From Burkholderia diffusa (GTDB lineage: Bacteria; Pseudomonadota; Gammaproteobacteria; Burkholderiales; Burkholderiaceae): DNA of 64,000 nt. The position numbers and the translations under genes are program-made. The notes below the pieces were generated by a model. It did no database searches. It saw nothing but the letters and a program-made list of their open reading frames with translations, and had not been told where the DNA came from. Numbering within the stretch: position 1 is the first letter of the stretch; each line of letters starts with the position of its first letter. Shown in pieces: positions 61,919 to 64,000 of this stretch. The stretch spans positions 62,001 through 126,000 of the forward strand of contig NZ_CABVPN010000022.1 in the NCBI RefSeq assembly GCF_902499115.1. Reading direction: 5' to 3'.

Positions 61919-61932
61919 CAATGACATCATTG
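61919..61932. promoter_or_regulatory. CAATGA-CA-TCATTG palindrome, candidate LysR operator
   Basis: CAATGACATCATTG is a perfect dyad 20 bases upstream of the LysR start and 66 bases upstream of the divergent operon start. The surrounding 99-base gap repeats CAATG several times (61905-61933). Position and symmetry suggest a site for the adjacent LysR. Confidence 0.45.
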
Positions 61933-61952
61933 CCACGGACAATAACGCCACG

Positions 61953-62855
61953 ATGCCCGCCGACCTGCCCGACCTGAAGCTGCTTCAGCTTTTCGATCTC
62001 CTGTACGACGTGCGCAGCGTCACGCGCGTCGCCGAGCAACTGGGCCAGAGCCAGCCGACGGTCAGCATCTGGCTGGGGCACTTGAGGGAACACCTGCACG
62101 ATCCGCTCTTCATCCGGACACCCGGCGGCATGGCGCCGACACCGCAAGCCGACGCGCTGATCGGGCCATGCCGGGAAATTCTCGAATCGCTTCGGCGCTT
62201 CACCGCATGGGAGATCGCATTCGATCCAGCGACGGCCCAGCGACGCTTTCGTATCTGCATGACCGACGCGAGCCACATCACGCTGCTTCCAAGGCTGCTG
62301 GCCCATGTCCGGGCGCAGGCGCCCGGCGTCCGGCTGGAAGTCGCACGGATCGACGGCAATACGGAACGCGTGCTCGAATCCGGCGAAGCCGATCTCGCGA
62401 TCGGGTATGTGCCGTGGCTGGGTGGCGGCATTTATCAGCAGAAGCTGTACGACCAGGACTGGGTATGTCTGGCCAACCGGCATCATCCGAGGATTCGCGG
62501 CCGCCTCGGGGCCAAGCAGTATCGTTCCGAAGGACATGTCGCCATCACCGCGGGAACCGGGGCGCAACTCCTCGAACAGGCGCTGCGGCAGGCGCGCATC
62601 GAGCGAGACGTGGTGCTGGAGTTGCCGGGTTTTCTGGGTCTGGGTGCGATCGTCCAGACGACCGACCTGATCACGACGCTACCCCGTCATATCGGCCAGA
62701 CACTGGCTCAGGCGAGTGATCTGGCGGTTCATGCGTGTCCGATCCCGGTCGACGGGTTTGCGGTACGGCAGCATTGGCATGCGCGATATCACCATGAGGC
62801 AGGCAACCGGTGGCTGCGCGGCGTCGTGATTCAACTGTTCGGTGCATCGCAGTGA
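61953..62855 (+). CDS. LysR-family transcriptional regulator
   Basis: The protein has 300 residues. The helix-turn-helix (about 8-65, VRSVTRVAEQLGQSQPTVSI, WLGHLREHL) is followed by an effector domain with the phrase FRICMTDASHITLLPRLLAH, typical of the NodD/PcaQ-like group. It is divergent from the PanE-VOC-MaoC-CaiB-AroE operon and is the obvious regulator of it, with a palindrome between the two starts. Confidence 0.87.
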   Translation: MPADLPDLKLLQLFDLLYDVRSVTRVAEQLGQSQPTVSIWLGHLREHLHDPLFIRTPGGMAPTPQADALIGPCREILESLRRFTAWEIAFDPATAQRRFRICMTDASHITLLPRLLAHVRAQAPGVRLEVARIDGNTERVLESGEADLAIGYVPWLGGGIYQQKLYDQDWVCLANRHHPRIRGRLGAKQYRSEGHVAITAGTGAQLLEQALRQARIERDVVLELPGFLGLGAIVQTTDLITTLPRHIGQTLAQASDLAVHACPIPVDGFAVRQHWHARYHHEAGNRWLRGVVIQLFGASQ

Positions 62856-62934
62856 CCTGCGGCTCTGGCGTTCGCGAGGGACGCCAGACGGGCCGGCACC
62901 TGGCTGGATGCAAAACGTCCGTCGAGCGGTATTT

Positions 62935-62987
62935 TTCGACGTTTTGCGTCGAAGTTCGATGCGGTTGAGATTTTTTTAGTCGCATCG
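62935..62987. terminator. Two hairpins with a T7 tract after lysR
   Basis: TTCGACG-N5-CGTCGAA (62935-62953) and CGATGCG-N17-CGCATCG (62957-62987) are perfect 7-bp stems. A run of seven T at 62971-62977 lies within the second loop. The patch is AT-rich for this genome. It may terminate lysR and also hold the promoter of the next gene, with TATGAT at 62994-62999. Confidence 0.4.
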
Positions 62988-63082
62988 AGGCGATATGATT
63001 TCTCCAGCCCCAACATAGTCGGCCAAACCATGAAGCGCGCCAGCATCGCTGCGACGCGGCCCCGCAAGCACGAGAGAGTTGT

Positions 63083-63763
63083 ATGCCGGACACGCCAATC
63101 GTCATCGTTGAACACGCCCGCAGGCGAACCGCTCAAGTCCGGGCCGGCGACGTCCCCGCCGCCTTGCAGGATGGTCCCAAGTGGGTGTGCAGGATCGTCC
63201 CGGAGCACGCGCAGCAGTCCCGCGAAGGGCACCGGTCCGCTGCAAGCGCGGCTGAAGTGCTCGGCCGACTGAAGCCTGCGAACGTCGTTTTGACGGACCC
63301 TGTCCCGAGCGCCGGCGGCTGGCTGGCGCGTGCTTCGACCGACGGGGCCGGCCGGTGTCGCGCCTATGCGCATCTCGGGGCGGACCGGGTTCTCGAGATG
63401 GTCGGCATGCCGGCCGTCGGCCCGTGGCTCGACGAGCACGACACCTGGTGGCCCGGCGCGTACGAGTTGCCGCTGCTCGAACAGTTGTCCGCGAACGCGT
63501 CGCCTCTGCGCGACCTGCTCGGTGCGACTGCATCCGCCCATCTGATGATGAGCCTGACCGAAGTCGACGGCACTGCACTCGTGACCGAATCGGACGATGG
63601 CATCGAGCGTCCGTTCCGAATTCCCGCGGGTGTGGATACGATCCATTTCGCACCAGTACGTATCTGCGGGCCAGCGGCGCAGTGGCGCGAAACGCTCGTT
63701 ACCGCGTTCGACCGTGTCCGGCATCTGGTCGGGCTCAGATCGGCGCGCCCTTTCTATCTTTGA
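63083..63763 (+). CDS. Protein of unknown function
   Basis: The protein has 226 residues with no motif I recognise. It has no signal peptide or membrane segment. The middle contains VGPWLDEHDTWWPGAYELPL, rich in Trp and acidic residues, and the end reads FDRVRHLVGLRSARPFYL. GAGAGA lies before the ATG at 63083. It is followed after 30 bases by an Lrp/AsnC regulator on the same strand, so the two may be linked. Codon use fits its neighbours, so it is probably a real gene. Confidence 0.6.
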   Translation: MPDTPIVIVEHARRRTAQVRAGDVPAALQDGPKWVCRIVPEHAQQSREGHRSAASAAEVLGRLKPANVVLTDPVPSAGGWLARASTDGAGRCRAYAHLGADRVLEMVGMPAVGPWLDEHDTWWPGAYELPLLEQLSANASPLRDLLGATASAHLMMSLTEVDGTALVTESDDGIERPFRIPAGVDTIHFAPVRICGPAAQWRETLVTAFDRVRHLVGLRSARPFYL

Positions 63764-63793
63764 CGCAAGCACCCGTTTCCGGCAGGCCACGCC

Positions 63794-64000
63794 ATGACCG
63801 ACGCACTCGACTCCTTCGACCGCAAGATCCTGAATATCGTCCAGCGCGATTGCACCGCGACTGCGGATGCCATTGCCGAACGAATCGGCCTGTCCACGTC
63901 GGCCGTGCAAAAGCGGCTGAAGCGCATGCGCACCGAAAAGATCATTTCGGCGGAAATCGCGGTGGTCGATCGCGCGGCGGTCGGCAGGCCGATGACGTTC
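63794..64000 (+). CDS. Lrp/AsnC-family regulator, truncated by the window
   Basis: The first 69 residues are present. The AsnC-type helix-turn-helix is clear: LDSFDRKILNIVQRDCTATA, then IAERIGLSTSAVQKRLKRM. The effector (RAM) domain lies beyond the window end. Proteins of this family sense amino acids and control their metabolism. Confidence 0.85.
   Translation, partial: MTDALDSFDRKILNIVQRDCTATADAIAERIGLSTSAVQKRLKRMRTEKIISAEIAVVDRAAVGRPMTF

Overview
The window is a high-GC, gene-dense stretch of a Burkholderia-type betaproteobacterial genome. Protein families, codon use and the mix of many small catabolic and regulatory operons point to a Burkholderia cepacia complex-like organism, probably one of its secondary replicons. 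I assign this from gene content only. I see no tRNA, rRNA, insertion sequence, phage gene or CRISPR array.

Layout. 1-5.4 kb: a LysR regulator and an XapX protein face an operon of isochorismatase-like hydrolase, a second XapX, a large amidohydrolase and DoxX. 5.5-21.5 kb: a redox, lipid and efflux region with a GFA-type protein, a cupin/AhpD-like pair, two Ohr-type peroxidases, an EmrAB-type efflux operon whose outer-membrane factor is fused to an LRAT domain, an acetoacetate decarboxylase/3-hydroxybutyrate dehydrogenase/patatin/DedA-rhodanese operon, a bestrophin-like channel and an NDH-2-like flavoprotein. 21.8-25.6 kb: a MocR regulator, an atypical SDR, a LysR and a LysR fragment. 25.9-36.7 kb: a guanidine-utilisation locus of divergent transcription units. 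Each unit carries its own guanidine-I (ykkC) riboswitch. The genes are a substrate-binding protein, two DUF1989 proteins (CgdA/CgdB type), a biotin carboxylase of the urea/guanidine carboxylase family, allophanate hydrolase, and ABC permease and ATPase. 36.8-45 kb: a broken gene, then a GntR-controlled sugar-acid operon (dehydrogenase, tagaturonate reductase-like, L-fuconate dehydratase-like, MFS, altronate dehydratase-like) with five repeated operators. 45-53 kb: a giant adenylate cyclase/ATPase/TPR protein, a second patatin, an HD protein and a two-component system. 53-57.5 kb: two AraC regulators around an acyl-CoA ligase. 57.5-62.9 kb: a tightly overlapping CoA-linked operon (PanE-like, VOC, MaoC, CaiB, AroE, degraded AroQ) divergent from a LysR. 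The end holds an unknown protein and a truncated Lrp/AsnC regulator.

Main unexplained signal. Six promoters between 7.5 and 21.8 kb share one architecture: a GATTGGTG-type element containing a T-N11-A dyad, a TCTACY-like hexamer 25 bases before the -10, and a TANNAT-like -10 located 65-66 bases after the start of the element. They drive the AhpD/cupin pair, both Ohr genes, the LRAT-efflux operon, the acetoacetate/hydroxybutyrate operon and the NDH-like gene. This predicts one regulon, with an activator of LysR type that I cannot identify in the window. The other system-level reading is that the carboxylase locus is for guanidine rather than urea, based on the two riboswitches, the DUF1989 pair and an Asp at the position inferred to set substrate choice.
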